Shown: piece by piece, positions 28,037 to 39,544 of the stretch | How the letters are laid out: each line of letters opens with the position of its first letter | Position numbering within the stretch: position 1 is the first letter of the stretch | Assembly: GCF_007993815.1 (NCBI RefSeq) | Contig: NZ_VJWE01000011.1 | Span: forward strand, 1,364,001 to 1,428,000 | Source of the DNA: Acidovorax delafieldii | GTDB taxonomy: Bacteria > Pseudomonadota > Gammaproteobacteria > Burkholderiales > Burkholderiaceae_C | Direction of reading: 5' to 3' | DNA: 64,000 nucleotides | Translations under genes and position numbers: made by a program | Notes under the pieces: model-generated | What the model was told of the DNA's origin: nothing | What the model saw: only the letters and a program-made list of their open reading frames with translations | Databases searched by the model: none

Positions 28037-28645
28037 ATGATCCAGCAGCCCGCGCCCACCTTCTTTGCCACCCCGCAGGCGTTCCGCGATTGGCTGGAGC
28101 GCCACGCTGCCAGCGCGACGGAGCTGCTGGTGGGTTTTCACAAGGTGGGCTCGGGCCGCCCCAGCATGGGCTGGCCGGAGTCGGTGGACGAAGCGCTGTG
28201 CTTTGGGTGGATCGATGGCATTCGGCGGCGTATTGACGAGCACACGTATTCGATCCGCTTCACGCCGCGCAAGCCGTCGTCGATCTGGAGCGCGGTCAAC
28301 ATCGCCAAGGTAGAGCAGTTGCAGGCGGCAGACCGCATGACGCCTGCGGGGCTGGCCGCCTTCGCGCACCGCAAGGCAGACAAGTCGGCCATCTACTCGC
28401 ACGAGCAGGCGGGGGTGGCCGAGTTGCCGGTGGCGCTGCAACGCACGTTCCAGCGCAACAAGGCCGCGTGGCGGTACTTTCAGGAGTCCACACCGCCCAG
28501 CTACCGCAAGGTGATGCTGCACTGGGTCACATCCGCCAAACGTGATGCGACCCGGGAGGCGCGGTTTGCGCAGCTGGTGGCCGCCTGTGCTGCGGGCGAG
28601 CGCATTGAGCTGTGGGCGAAGCGGCCACCCGTTGCAAAGGCTTAG
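28037..28645 (+). CDS. YdeI/OmpD-associated family protein
   Basis: This 202-residue protein matches the YdeI/OmdA family. Marks are FRDWLERHAASATELLVGF at the start, the central ESVDEALCFGWIDGIRRRID and FTPRKPSSIWSAVN. Family members are small cytosolic or periplasm-associated proteins, some linked to stress or peptide resistance, with no firm biochemical role. It lies 62 bases after the sigma-factor gene on the same strand and could be a target or partner. Confidence 0.75.
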   Translation: MIQQPAPTFFATPQAFRDWLERHAASATELLVGFHKVGSGRPSMGWPESVDEALCFGWIDGIRRRIDEHTYSIRFTPRKPSSIWSAVNIAKVEQLQAADRMTPAGLAAFAHRKADKSAIYSHEQAGVAELPVALQRTFQRNKAAWRYFQESTPPSYRKVMLHWVTSAKRDATREARFAQLVAACAAGERIELWAKRPPVAKA

Positions 28646-28703
28646 CCCAGCCTCCAAGCCCGAGCCACCCGGTGGGTTGCCTCGCTTGCCGTAAGCTCGC
28701 GGC

Positions 28704-29723
28704 ATGCAACAAAGAAACCTTGGACCTTTCTCCGTCTCGGCCATCGGCCTGGGCTGCATGAACCTGTCGCACGCCTATGGCTCCCCGGTGTCTGCCGAGC
28801 AGGGCGAACGCGTGCTGCTGGCCGCGCTGGATGCGGGCGTGACGCTGTTTGACACCGCCACGCTGTACGGCTTTGGCGCCAACGAAACCCTGGTGGGCCG
28901 TGTGCTGAAGCAGCACCGCAGCCGTTTCACCCTGGCCAGCAAATGCGGCATGCAGGGCGTGGATGTGAATGGCGACGGCAAGCTGGTGCGCGTGATCGAC
29001 GGCCGCCCCGCCACGCTGCGCCAGACCTGCGAAGACAGCCTGCGCCGTCTGCAGACCGACGTGATCGACCTGTACTACCTGCACCGCTGGGACAAGAAGG
29101 TGCCCATTGAAGACAGCATGGGCGCACTGGCCGACCTGGTGCGTGCGGGCAAGATCCGTAGCATCGGCCTGTCGGAGGTGTCGGCCGCCACGCTGCGCAA
29201 GGCGCACGCGGTGCACCCCATTGCTGCGGTGCAGACCGAGTATTCGCTCTGGACGCGCAACCCCGAGATTGCTGTGCTGGACGCCTGCCGAGAACTGGGC
29301 GCCGCCTTTGTGGCGTTCAGCCCCGTGGCGCGGGGCTTTCTGTGTGGCGATCTGCGCGATGTGAGCACGCTAGATGCCAAGGATATCCGCCGCGCCATGC
29401 CCCGTTTTGCGCCCGACGCCTATGCCGCCAATCTGAAGCTGCTCGATGGCTACCAAGCCATTGCGCACGATGTGGGTTGCACCCCCGCCCAGCTGGCGCT
29501 CGCGTGGCTGCTGCACAAGGCCGAGCACATCATTCCCATCCCAGGCACCACCAGTGTGGAGCATTTGCAGGACGACCTGGATGCTGCCAACGTGCGGCTG
29601 GACGCCGCCACCATGGCGCGGCTGGATGCGCTGATCAACGAGCGCACGGTCGTGGGCCATCGCTACAACGCACAAGCCGCGAGCGAAGTCGATACCGAAA
29701 CGTTTGAAGACCGCGCAGCGTAG
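28704..29723 (+). CDS. Aldo/keto reductase
   Basis: This 339-residue NADPH-dependent oxidoreductase has the catalytic tetrad of the family: Asp in LFDTATLYG, Tyr of the same stretch, Lys in LASKCG and His in YYLHRWD. The C-terminal IPIPGTTSVEHLQDDL is typical of the AKR11-13 group that includes YajO and Gcy-like enzymes. The physiological carbonyl substrate is unknown. The stop codon lies within the loop of a GC-rich hairpin. Confidence 0.88.
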   Translation: MQQRNLGPFSVSAIGLGCMNLSHAYGSPVSAEQGERVLLAALDAGVTLFDTATLYGFGANETLVGRVLKQHRSRFTLASKCGMQGVDVNGDGKLVRVIDGRPATLRQTCEDSLRRLQTDVIDLYYLHRWDKKVPIEDSMGALADLVRAGKIRSIGLSEVSAATLRKAHAVHPIAAVQTEYSLWTRNPEIAVLDACRELGAAFVAFSPVARGFLCGDLRDVSTLDAKDIRRAMPRFAPDAYAANLKLLDGYQAIAHDVGCTPAQLALAWLLHKAEHIIPIPGTTSVEHLQDDLDAANVRLDAATMARLDALINERTVVGHRYNAQAASEVDTETFEDRAA

Positions 29724-29737
29724 GCGGCGCGGTCTTT
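29707..29737 (+). terminator. Hairpin overlapping the aldo/keto reductase stop codon
   Basis: AAGACCGCGC (29707-29716) pairs with GCGCGGTCTT (29727-29736) around a ten-base loop that holds the TAG stop at 29721-29723. Only three T residues follow, so it is a weak intrinsic terminator at best. Confidence 0.45.
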
Positions 29738-29802
29738 GTGGGCTTCAGTGCAGGTTCACTGCAGTTTCAATACGGCTTGACGGTGGGGCTTTTTGTGGAG
29801 CC

Positions 29803-30723
29803 TCAACGGCCTCGCAAATTGCCCTTGTCATCGGCAATCACGATCTCCACACGGCGGTTCATGGCGCGGCCTTCGGGCGACGCGTTGTCAGCCACCGGGT
29901 GAGCCTTGCCGTAGCCGCGTGCGGCGATGCGGCTGCTGTCCACGCCGCGCTGCACCAACGCATCGCGCACGGACTGTGCGCGGCGGTCTGACAGGTCCTG
30001 GTTGTAGCTGTCGCCACCCACGCTGTCGGTGTAGCCCTCGATCAGCAGCTTGCGGTCCGGGAACTGTTTGAGAAAGTTCGCCAGCTTGTCCAGGCGCGGG
30101 CCGGCCTGGGCCGAGAGCTCGGCCTTGTTGAAGGCAAACAGCACATCGCCCAAGGTCACCAGTAAGCCGCGTTCGGTCTGCTGGGCTTCGAGTTCGCGCA
30201 ATTGCGCTTCGAGTGCGCGCACGCGGTCTTGTGCTGCATTGGCCTGGGCCATGGCAGCGGTGGCTTGCGCCTGCTGTTGTGCGGCGCGTTGCTCGGCGCT
30301 CATCGCCTGCTGCTGGGCTTGCTGGGCGCGCAGGCGGGCCGCGTCAGCCTCTTGGGTGCGGGCCTGCAGACGGATGCGGTCGGCTTCGCTGCCGGCCTGT
30401 TGGATGTTGGCATCGAGCTGGCGTGCGCGGGCTGCGTTGGTGGCGATCTCGGCGCGTTGACGGGCGATGTACGCCAGGTGGTTGGTCTCGGATGTATCGT
30501 GGTCGTCCGCCCACACGCGGTCGGCCTGGGCGAGCGCATCGGTGGCCTGCTTCAGTTCGAGCTGCGCGTACTGGTTCACAGTGGGGTCTCCGGCCGCAGT
30601 GCCCACTGCGGTGCGAGCCTCTTCCAGTGCAGGCGATGGCGTGGTGCTTGCACACGCGGCCAGCAGGCCAACGGCAATCAGGCTGGTGCACAGGGCGGTG
30701 GTGCGATGAAAAATGCGGTGCAT
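29803..30723 (-). CDS. OmpA-family outer-membrane lipoprotein with DUF4398-like domain
   Basis: This 306-residue lipoprotein has a signal ending in lipobox LLAAC (Cys24). Residues 35-110 resemble DUF4398. A long alanine/glutamine-rich coiled coil spans roughly residues 110-190. The last 120 residues form an OmpA peptidoglycan-binding domain (FNKAELSAQAGPRLDKLANF, then IEGYTDSVGGDSYNQDLSDRRAQSV). It probably tethers the outer membrane to the wall. It is the second gene of a two-gene operon with another DUF4398 lipoprotein. Confidence 0.88.
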   Translation of the reverse strand: MHRIFHRTTALCTSLIAVGLLAACASTTPSPALEEARTAVGTAAGDPTVNQYAQLELKQATDALAQADRVWADDHDTSETNHLAYIARQRAEIATNAARARQLDANIQQAGSEADRIRLQARTQEADAARLRAQQAQQQAMSAEQRAAQQQAQATAAMAQANAAQDRVRALEAQLRELEAQQTERGLLVTLGDVLFAFNKAELSAQAGPRLDKLANFLKQFPDRKLLIEGYTDSVGGDSYNQDLSDRRAQSVRDALVQRGVDSSRIAARGYGKAHPVADNASPEGRAMNRRVEIVIADDKGNLRGR

Positions 30724-30826
30724 GGTCAGGTGTTCCTTGAAATGGGATGGGGCAATCGCGGGGCCTCAACGGTGTGGTGCCTGAGGCGAAGCCAGGGGGC
30801 GCGGTGGCCCCATGGTTGGCGCTGGC

Positions 30827-31204
30827 TCAGCGGGGCGATCGGCGGTTGATTTCTTCTTGCAGTGCGCGGATACCGTCTTGCACTTGGGCGAGGTTGGCGG
30901 CATTGCTCGCCGCGTCTGCGCGGGTTTCAGCGACACGGGCATCTACCTCGGCCTCAGCGGCCAGGCGGCGCGCTGCCACATAGTCCTTTTCTGCCATCGC
31001 TTTTTCGGCCTGCATCAGCTTCTCGCGTGCTTGTTGCAACTGCACGGGGGCGCTGGTGGCCACAGCCGGGGCAGCCGCCACGCGGTTGACAGTGGTTCGG
31101 GTGACCGCCATCTGTTCGGTGGGCGCCGGGGTGGAAGAACAGGCGGTCAGTGCGCCCAGTGCGAGTGCCGCTGTGGCGGTACGGATCAATGCGGATGAAT
31201 GCAT
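30827..31204 (-). CDS. DUF4398 lipoprotein
   Basis: This 125-residue lipoprotein has a signal with lipobox LTAC (Cys22). The mature part is a helical repeat-like chain, with QQAREKLMQAEKAMAEKDYV and AARRLAAEAEVDARVAETRA characteristic of DUF4398. The open frame reaches 31366, but ATG 31204 gives a proper signal peptide. It lies 103 bases upstream of the OmpA-like gene and shares its domain type, so the two probably act together in the periplasm. Confidence 0.8.
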   Translation of the reverse strand: MHSSALIRTATAALALGALTACSSTPAPTEQMAVTRTTVNRVAAAPAVATSAPVQLQQAREKLMQAEKAMAEKDYVAARRLAAEAEVDARVAETRADAASNAANLAQVQDGIRALQEEINRRSPR

Positions 31205-31577
31205 GGTGTGGTGGACTCCTCTGGAGGTGGTTGGGTAGGCCGTGCCGACGTAGCGGGCGGGCCACCAGGGGGTTCTGGTGTTGATGCATTGTTGGGGCAC
31301 GCCCGGCAAGCAGGCGTAGGCCCTGCCTCTGTATTGCTGTGGGGCATGTCTTACGAACACTTGCAAACAAGGCGCTCTCCATTTGCTTGAAGCAGAGTGG
31401 CTTGTTGCGTTCGGGAACTCTCATCTCCCCCGGGTCTCGATCAATGACAGCGCGCGCACGCAGCGTGTTGTTGCGGGTGCCCTTCACCCGTACGCCACGT
31501 CCCATGGCCGGGCACCTGCGCGGGCGCTGCGCACGCCTGCTTCATCACCGCAACACAACGAAGAGGAGAGTTACTGC
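31205..31577. other. 373-base gap between divergent lipoprotein and mscS genes
   Basis: No gene is supported here. A GAGGAGAG ribosome site for mscS lies at 31563-31570. Reading frames through it lack consistent codon use. It must hold the two divergent promoters. Confidence 0.4.
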
Positions 31578-32681
31578 ATGCCGCCATCCACCTTTTTTAC
31601 CTGGGTCCAGGAGACCACCTTTGCGGGCGTGCCGCTATGGAGCCTGTGTGTGGCCCTGGCGGCGGCTGTGGCCACCTACGCAGCCATCCTTGTGGTGCTG
31701 CACCTGCTGACCCGCCGCGCCAAAGTGTGGGCCACGCAGTCACACAGCGGCATGGCACTGACCCTGGTGGATGTGCTGGAAGGCACGAGCCGCACACTGA
31801 TGCTGGTTGTGGCACTGCTGGTGGGCGCAAGCCTGCTCGACCTGCCGGGCCGCTGGGAGAGCCGTCTGAGCCAGCTGTGGTTTGTCGCCGTGGCGCTGCA
31901 GATGGGGCTGTGGGGCATGCGCGCGATTGGCATTGGCGTACGCCGCTATGTGGAGCGGCACTCGTCCAGCGGCATGACGCAGGTCAGCGCCTCGGCCACG
32001 CTGATGTCGTGGGGGCTGCGCACGCTGCTGTGGAGCGTGGTGCTGCTGGCCATCTTGTCCAACGTGGGGGTGAACATCACGGCCTTCATCGCCAGCCTGG
32101 GGGTGGGCGGTATTGCCGTGGCGTTGGCGGTACAGAACATTTTGGGCGACCTGTTCGCATCGCTAGCGATTGCGGTGGACAAGCCTTTCGAGGTGGGCGA
32201 CTTCATCGTGGTGGGCAATGTGTCGGGCACCGTGCAGGTGATTGGTCTCAAGACCACGCGCATCCGCAGTCTGCAGGGCGAGCAGATCGTGATGTCCAAC
32301 ACCGACCTGCTCAAGCAGACCATCAGCAACTTCCGCATGCTAGAGCGGCGGCGCATCGTGTTCACCTTTGGCGTAGCCTATGGCACCACCCCCGAGCAGG
32401 CCGAGGCCATTCCAGGCGTTGTGCGCAACCTCATCGAGGCACACCCGGAGCTGCGCTTTGACCGTGCACATTTCAAGGCGCTGGGCACCAACTCGCTGGA
32501 CTATGAGGTGGTCTACATCGTCGAAGACCCGGCCTACAACCTCTATATGGACCTGCAGCAGTCCATCAACCTTGGGCTGCTGCGCGAGTTCAAAGCCATG
32601 GGCGTGGAATTTGCGTTTCCTACCTGCACGGTGCACATTGCCAGTGCGCCGCCGCAGGCACCTGCCGCTGCCATGCTCTGA
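31578..32681 (+). CDS. MscS-family mechanosensitive ion channel
   Basis: This 367-residue inner-membrane protein has four or five transmembrane segments, with the pore helix in FIASLGVGGIAVALAVQNILGDL around residue 180. The cytoplasmic beta domain follows (FEVGDFIVVGNVSGTVQVIG, then GLKTTRIRSLQGEQIVMSN). It releases solutes under hypo-osmotic shock. The frame is open from 31383, but GAGGAGAG before ATG 31578 decides the start. It is longer than E. coli MscS (286 residues) because of extra N-terminal segments. Confidence 0.88.
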   Translation: MPPSTFFTWVQETTFAGVPLWSLCVALAAAVATYAAILVVLHLLTRRAKVWATQSHSGMALTLVDVLEGTSRTLMLVVALLVGASLLDLPGRWESRLSQLWFVAVALQMGLWGMRAIGIGVRRYVERHSSSGMTQVSASATLMSWGLRTLLWSVVLLAILSNVGVNITAFIASLGVGGIAVALAVQNILGDLFASLAIAVDKPFEVGDFIVVGNVSGTVQVIGLKTTRIRSLQGEQIVMSNTDLLKQTISNFRMLERRRIVFTFGVAYGTTPEQAEAIPGVVRNLIEAHPELRFDRAHFKALGTNSLDYEVVYIVEDPAYNLYMDLQQSINLGLLREFKAMGVEFAFPTCTVHIASAPPQAPAAAML

Positions 32682-32712
32682 GGCGGGGCAAGCCACCACA
32701 AACGCGCAGACG

Positions 32713-32747
32713 AAAAAAAGCCGGCAGCCTTTGCAGGCGACCGGCTT
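32713..32747 (-). terminator. Intrinsic terminator of gap
   Basis: On the minus strand, AAGCCGG and CCGGCTT form an outer stem that encloses a smaller GCCT/AGGC stem. A run of seven T follows immediately. It lies 47 bases after the gap stop codon. Confidence 0.8.
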
Positions 32748-32793
32748 GAACAGGGTAGTTGCTTCTAGCGCTTTTTCAACTTCTCAAAAAAGC

Positions 32794-35962
<3,169 letters not shown>

Positions 35963-36085
35963 GGGGGGAGAGTTCAGGGTGGGTGAGTCGGGGGAAACCC
36001 GGCATTTTACCGAGGTGGCTTGCGCTCACCTGAATTCGCAGGCTGCCAGCAGGAAGCCCGGTGGCAATGCACTACAGTGCGGCCC

Positions 36086-36475
36086 ATGCAAGGACTGCAT
36101 CTCACCGCCGATCTCCATGGCTGCCGTTGCGCCTCCGCATGGCTGCTGGACGCTACCGCCCTGGGTCGCGCCTGTACCGAAGCGGTGCGCGCCGCTGGGC
36201 TCCAGCCTGTGGGGCAGTTGTTCCATGAATTTCCTGCCACCGAGCATGGCCCCGGCGGGGTGACTGCCACGGTGTTGCTGGCCGAGTCGCACCTGTGCGT
36301 GCACACGTGGCCCGAGCAGCGCGGCGTGACGCTGGATGTGTATGTGTGCAATTTCGGCGCCGACCATTCGGCCAAGGCGCGTGCGCTGATGGAAGCCCTG
36401 CTGGCCTTGTTCGACCCCACCACCGTGGAGCGCCATGCGCTCCAGCGGGGCTCTGTGAGCGGGGTGGCGGCATGA
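36086..36475 (+). CDS. speD: S-adenosylmethionine decarboxylase proenzyme
   Basis: This 129-residue class 1B proenzyme supplies decarboxylated SAM for spermidine synthesis. Self-cleavage at Glu67-Ser68 (LLAESHLCVHTWPE) would leave a pyruvoyl group on the alpha chain. His73 and Cys88 (YVCNF) are the known processing and catalytic partners. The start at 36086 fits the family length; the frame is open from 36020. The stop overlaps the next gene by four bases. Confidence 0.93.
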   Translation: MQGLHLTADLHGCRCASAWLLDATALGRACTEAVRAAGLQPVGQLFHEFPATEHGPGGVTATVLLAESHLCVHTWPEQRGVTLDVYVCNFGADHSAKARALMEALLALFDPTTVERHALQRGSVSGVAA

Positions 36476-37248
36476 GTGCCGCCCGCCATCAGGTGCCTGC
36501 CCTGCTTCTGGCCGCAGGCCGTGGCGAGCGCATGCGCCCGCTGACCGACAGCATGCCCAAGCCGCTGCTGCAGGTGCAGGGCCAGCCACTGCTGCAGTGG
36601 CACCTGCAGGCTTTGCTGGACGCAGGTGTGGAGCGGGCGGTGATCAACACCGCATGGCTGGGCGAACAGATCAGCGGGTATTTTTCTAGCATTTTTGCCT
36701 CCAAGCGCTGGAAAAATATGCCTGAGCAGCTATCAATTTCATACTCCCACGAAGGGGTGGACTTTGGCGGCGCGCTGGAAACCGCTGGCGGTATCGCCCG
36801 TGCATTGCCGCAGCTCGGCCCGGTGTTCTGGCTGGCCGCAGGCGATGTGTTTGCGCCCGATTTCGTGTTCGACAGCGCAGCGGTAGCGGCCTTCGAGGCC
36901 AGCGATCATTTGGCCCACCTGTGGCTGGTGCCCAATCCGGCGCATAACCCGCGTGGCGACTTTGGCTTGTCGGCAGACGGGCTGGCGCTCAACCTGCCCG
37001 CCGACGACCCCGCACCGCGTTACACCTATAGCACCATCGCCCTGTTGCGCGCCGAGCTGTTTGCAGCGCCGTGGTGCGACATTCCGCCCGGAAACCCCAG
37101 CGGCATCAAAGCCCCGCTGGCGCCGCTGCTTCGCCGTGCAATGGACAATGGCCGCGTCAGTGCGCAGCTCTACACCGGCCGCTGGACCGATGTGGGCACG
37201 CCAGAGCGGCTGGCCGAACTCAATTCCTATTCTCACGACGCGCCATGA
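36472..37248 (+). CDS. Nucleotidyltransferase of the MurU/HddC type, with repeat-derived insert
   Basis: This 258-residue sugar-1-phosphate nucleotidyltransferase has the signature LLLAAGRGERMRPLTDSMPKP at residues 11-31 (key Gly, Arg, Lys) and EGVDF/ALETAGGI followed by the metal-binding AGDVF near residue 124. It resembles MurU, the N-acetylmuramate-1-phosphate uridylyltransferase of peptidoglycan recycling. Residues 70-91 are an extra segment encoded by a palindromic repeat (R3). It overlaps speD and pepP by four bases each. Confidence 0.8.
   Translation: MSAARHQVPALLLAAGRGERMRPLTDSMPKPLLQVQGQPLLQWHLQALLDAGVERAVINTAWLGEQISGYFSSIFASKRWKNMPEQLSISYSHEGVDFGGALETAGGIARALPQLGPVFWLAAGDVFAPDFVFDSAAVAAFEASDHLAHLWLVPNPAHNPRGDFGLSADGLALNLPADDPAPRYTYSTIALLRAELFAAPWCDIPPGNPSGIKAPLAPLLRRAMDNGRVSAQLYTGRWTDVGTPERLAELNSYSHDAP
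36681..36743 (-). repeat. Palindromic repeat copy R3, inside the nucleotidyltransferase gene
   Basis: Read on the minus strand, it starts with TATGAAATTGATAGC, a 15-mer identical to copy R5 at 52513-52527, followed by a GCT-AGGC pattern and AGCGCTTGGAGGC. It is in frame and adds about 21 residues to the protein. Confidence 0.75.
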
Positions 37249-38642
37249 ACACCACCGTGCCTGCCTCTGTCTATGCCCAGCGCCGCGCGCACCTCGCTGC
37301 CCAGTTGGGCCCCGGGGGCATTGCCATCATTCCTACGGCACTGGAGCGTCCGCGCAACCGGGACAGCGACTTTCTGTTCCGCCACGACAGCTACTTCTAC
37401 TACCTGACAGGCTTTACCGAGCCTGGCGCCTGCCTAGTGCTGGCGCACGATGGCCGCAGCACGCTGTTCTGTCAGCCCAAGGACCTGGAGCGTGAGATCT
37501 GGGACGGCTACCGCCTGGGCCCGACCGCTGCGCCTGCGGCCTTGGGTGTGGATGCCGCGCATTCGATGGCCGAACTGGACAGCAAACTGCCACGCCTGCT
37601 CGAAAACACGGCCTGCGTCTGGTACCCGTTTGCCACGCACAGCGGCTTGGCCGCCCGGGTGGAGGGCTGGCTCAACGTGGTGCGCGGCCGTGTGCGCTAT
37701 GGCGCCATCTGCCCCGCAGAACAGAACGACCTGTGCACGCTGCTCGACGAGATGCGCCTGTTCAAGGACACCCACGAGCAGGACATCATGCGCCGCGCCA
37801 GCGCCATCAGCGCGCAGGCCCACATCCGCGCCATGCAGCGCTCGGCCCGCATGCTACGCGCCGGGGAGGATGTGCGCGAATACCACCTGGATGCCGAACT
37901 GCTGCATGCGTTCCGCGATGCGGGCTCGCAGTACCCGGCCTACAGCTCCATCGTGGCCGCCGGTGCCAACGCCTGCGTGCTGCACTACCGGGCCGATGCC
38001 GCACTGGTGCGCGATGGCGAGCTGGTGCTGATCGACGCGGGCTGCGAGCTGGACAGCTACGCCAGCGACATCACCCGCACCTTCCCCGCCAACGGAAAAT
38101 TCACGGGCCCGCAACGTGCGCTGTACGACCTGGTGCTGGCCAGCCAGGATGCGGCCGTGACGGCCACCAAGGCAGGTGCACGCTTCAACGACCCGCACGA
38201 CGCCACGGTGGCCGTGCTGGCGCAGGGCATGCTGGACCTGGGCCTGCTCGACAAGAACAAGGTGGGCACCGCACAGGACGTGATCGACAAGCGCGCCTAC
38301 TTCCAGTTCTACATGCACCGCACCAGCCACTGGCTGGGCATGGATGTGCACGACTGCGGCAGCTATGTGGAGCCCGGCGAGGTGGGTCAGACCAGCGAAC
38401 GCAAAGACCCGCTCTCGGGCGAAACGATCACCAATCGCCCCAGCCGCATCCTGCGGCCCGGCATGGTGCTGACCATCGAGCCCGGCATCTACGTGCGCCC
38501 CGCCGACGGCGTGCCCGAGCAGTTCCACAACATCGGCATCCGCATCGAAGACGATGCCATCGTCACCGAGACGGGTTGTGAGCTGATTACGCGCGGTGTC
38601 CCGGTGAAAGCCGACGAAATCGAAGCGCTGATGCGCGCCTGA
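37245..38642 (+). CDS. pepP: Xaa-Pro aminopeptidase (aminopeptidase P)
   Basis: This 465-residue dinuclear Mn peptidase removes N-terminal residues preceding proline. The pita-bread domain has LIDAGCELDSYASDITRTFP near residue 263 with two Asp ligands, the His in HRTSHWLGMDVHDCG, and the Glu ligands in TIEPGIYV and IRIEDD. The N-terminal creatinase-like domain contains NRDSDFLFRHDSYFYYLTGF. It starts in the ATGA overlap with the nucleotidyltransferase gene. Confidence 0.94.
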   Translation: MNTTVPASVYAQRRAHLAAQLGPGGIAIIPTALERPRNRDSDFLFRHDSYFYYLTGFTEPGACLVLAHDGRSTLFCQPKDLEREIWDGYRLGPTAAPAALGVDAAHSMAELDSKLPRLLENTACVWYPFATHSGLAARVEGWLNVVRGRVRYGAICPAEQNDLCTLLDEMRLFKDTHEQDIMRRASAISAQAHIRAMQRSARMLRAGEDVREYHLDAELLHAFRDAGSQYPAYSSIVAAGANACVLHYRADAALVRDGELVLIDAGCELDSYASDITRTFPANGKFTGPQRALYDLVLASQDAAVTATKAGARFNDPHDATVAVLAQGMLDLGLLDKNKVGTAQDVIDKRAYFQFYMHRTSHWLGMDVHDCGSYVEPGEVGQTSERKDPLSGETITNRPSRILRPGMVLTIEPGIYVRPADGVPEQFHNIGIRIEDDAIVTETGCELITRGVPVKADEIEALMRA

Positions 38643-38656
38643 GCGTGGGCAAAACC

Positions 38657-39442
38657 ATGGCCGTGGACAACACTGCGGGGGCAGGCGCGGCGCGCGCTCC
38701 GGCGCAACCCGGCAAGTGGCGGCTGGGCGGTGCACTGTGGCTGCTGGGCATGCCCGGCGTGGTGGCGGTGGTCTGGGCGCTGCTGCCCACCCTGAAGGCC
38801 AACGCAGCCCTGCTGCCGCTGCCACCAGGGGTCGTGCTGGTGCTCAGCGGGTTGCAGACGGCGGTGCTCCTGGCGCTGGCCGTGGCGCTCGGGGTCTGGC
38901 TGGCGCCTCGTGTGGGCCTGCAGGCGCCGGCCATGTCGTCCTGGCTGGCCGGCCGGCCCGCAGGGCCCGCGCTGCGGGCCCAACTCCTGCCCGGAGTCTG
39001 CGGTGGGGTGGCGGGCACTGCGTGGCTATGGGTGCTGTCTCGGCTGGCGCCCACGGCGCTGCAGCCCTCCGATCCTGCCAGTGCCATGCCATTGGCGGTC
39101 AAGTTGCTGTATGGCGGCATCACCGAAGAGCTGCTGGTGCGCTGGGGCGTGATGACCCTGCTGCTGTGGCTGGGCTGGCGCCTGCTGCAGCGTGGTCAGG
39201 GGCGGCCAGGCAAGGGGCTGGTGGCTGCGGCGGTGTTGCTCAGCGCTGTGTTGTTTGCCGTGGGGCATCTGCCTGCCGCGCAGGCGCTGGCCGGGGTGTT
39301 GACCGTGCATGTGGTGGCGTTCGTGCTGGTGGGCAACACGGCCTTTGGTCTGGTGGCGGGCTGGCTCTATGCGCGCCACGGCCTGGAGGCCGCGGTCATT
39401 GCGCATGTGCTGGCGCATCTGCTGTCATCTCCGCTGCTCTGA
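38657..39442 (+). CDS. CPBP-family intramembrane metalloprotease
   Basis: This 261-residue membrane protein has six to eight hydrophobic segments and the Abi/CPBP motifs: EELLVRWGVMT (Glu-Glu-x3-Arg) near residue 155, a His in FAVGHLPA and a His in HVLAHLLSS at the C-terminus. These are the presumed zinc ligands of Rce1-like proteases. An in-frame GTG at 38645 is the alternative start. It begins just after pepP, so a combined peptide-processing operon is possible. The substrate is unknown. Confidence 0.8.
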   Translation: MAVDNTAGAGAARAPAQPGKWRLGGALWLLGMPGVVAVVWALLPTLKANAALLPLPPGVVLVLSGLQTAVLLALAVALGVWLAPRVGLQAPAMSSWLAGRPAGPALRAQLLPGVCGGVAGTAWLWVLSRLAPTALQPSDPASAMPLAVKLLYGGITEELLVRWGVMTLLLWLGWRLLQRGQGRPGKGLVAAAVLLSAVLFAVGHLPAAQALAGVLTVHVVAFVLVGNTAFGLVAGWLYARHGLEAAVIAHVLAHLLSSPLL

Positions 39443-39544
39443 GAGGCCGAGTCACGGTGCCGCTGCACGGGGTAACTCGCATGTAACCGCTTCGTGTGAG
39501 AATTGAAACTCGATTACATCCCCAACGACAGAGAGAAAAGAGAC

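Noticed and set aside
31414-31440. ECF/sigma-E-like promoter GGAACTC...TCTCGA upstream of mscS
   Set aside because: The spacer is one to two bases shorter than usual and the -10 part is a poor match; it could be chance in this composition.
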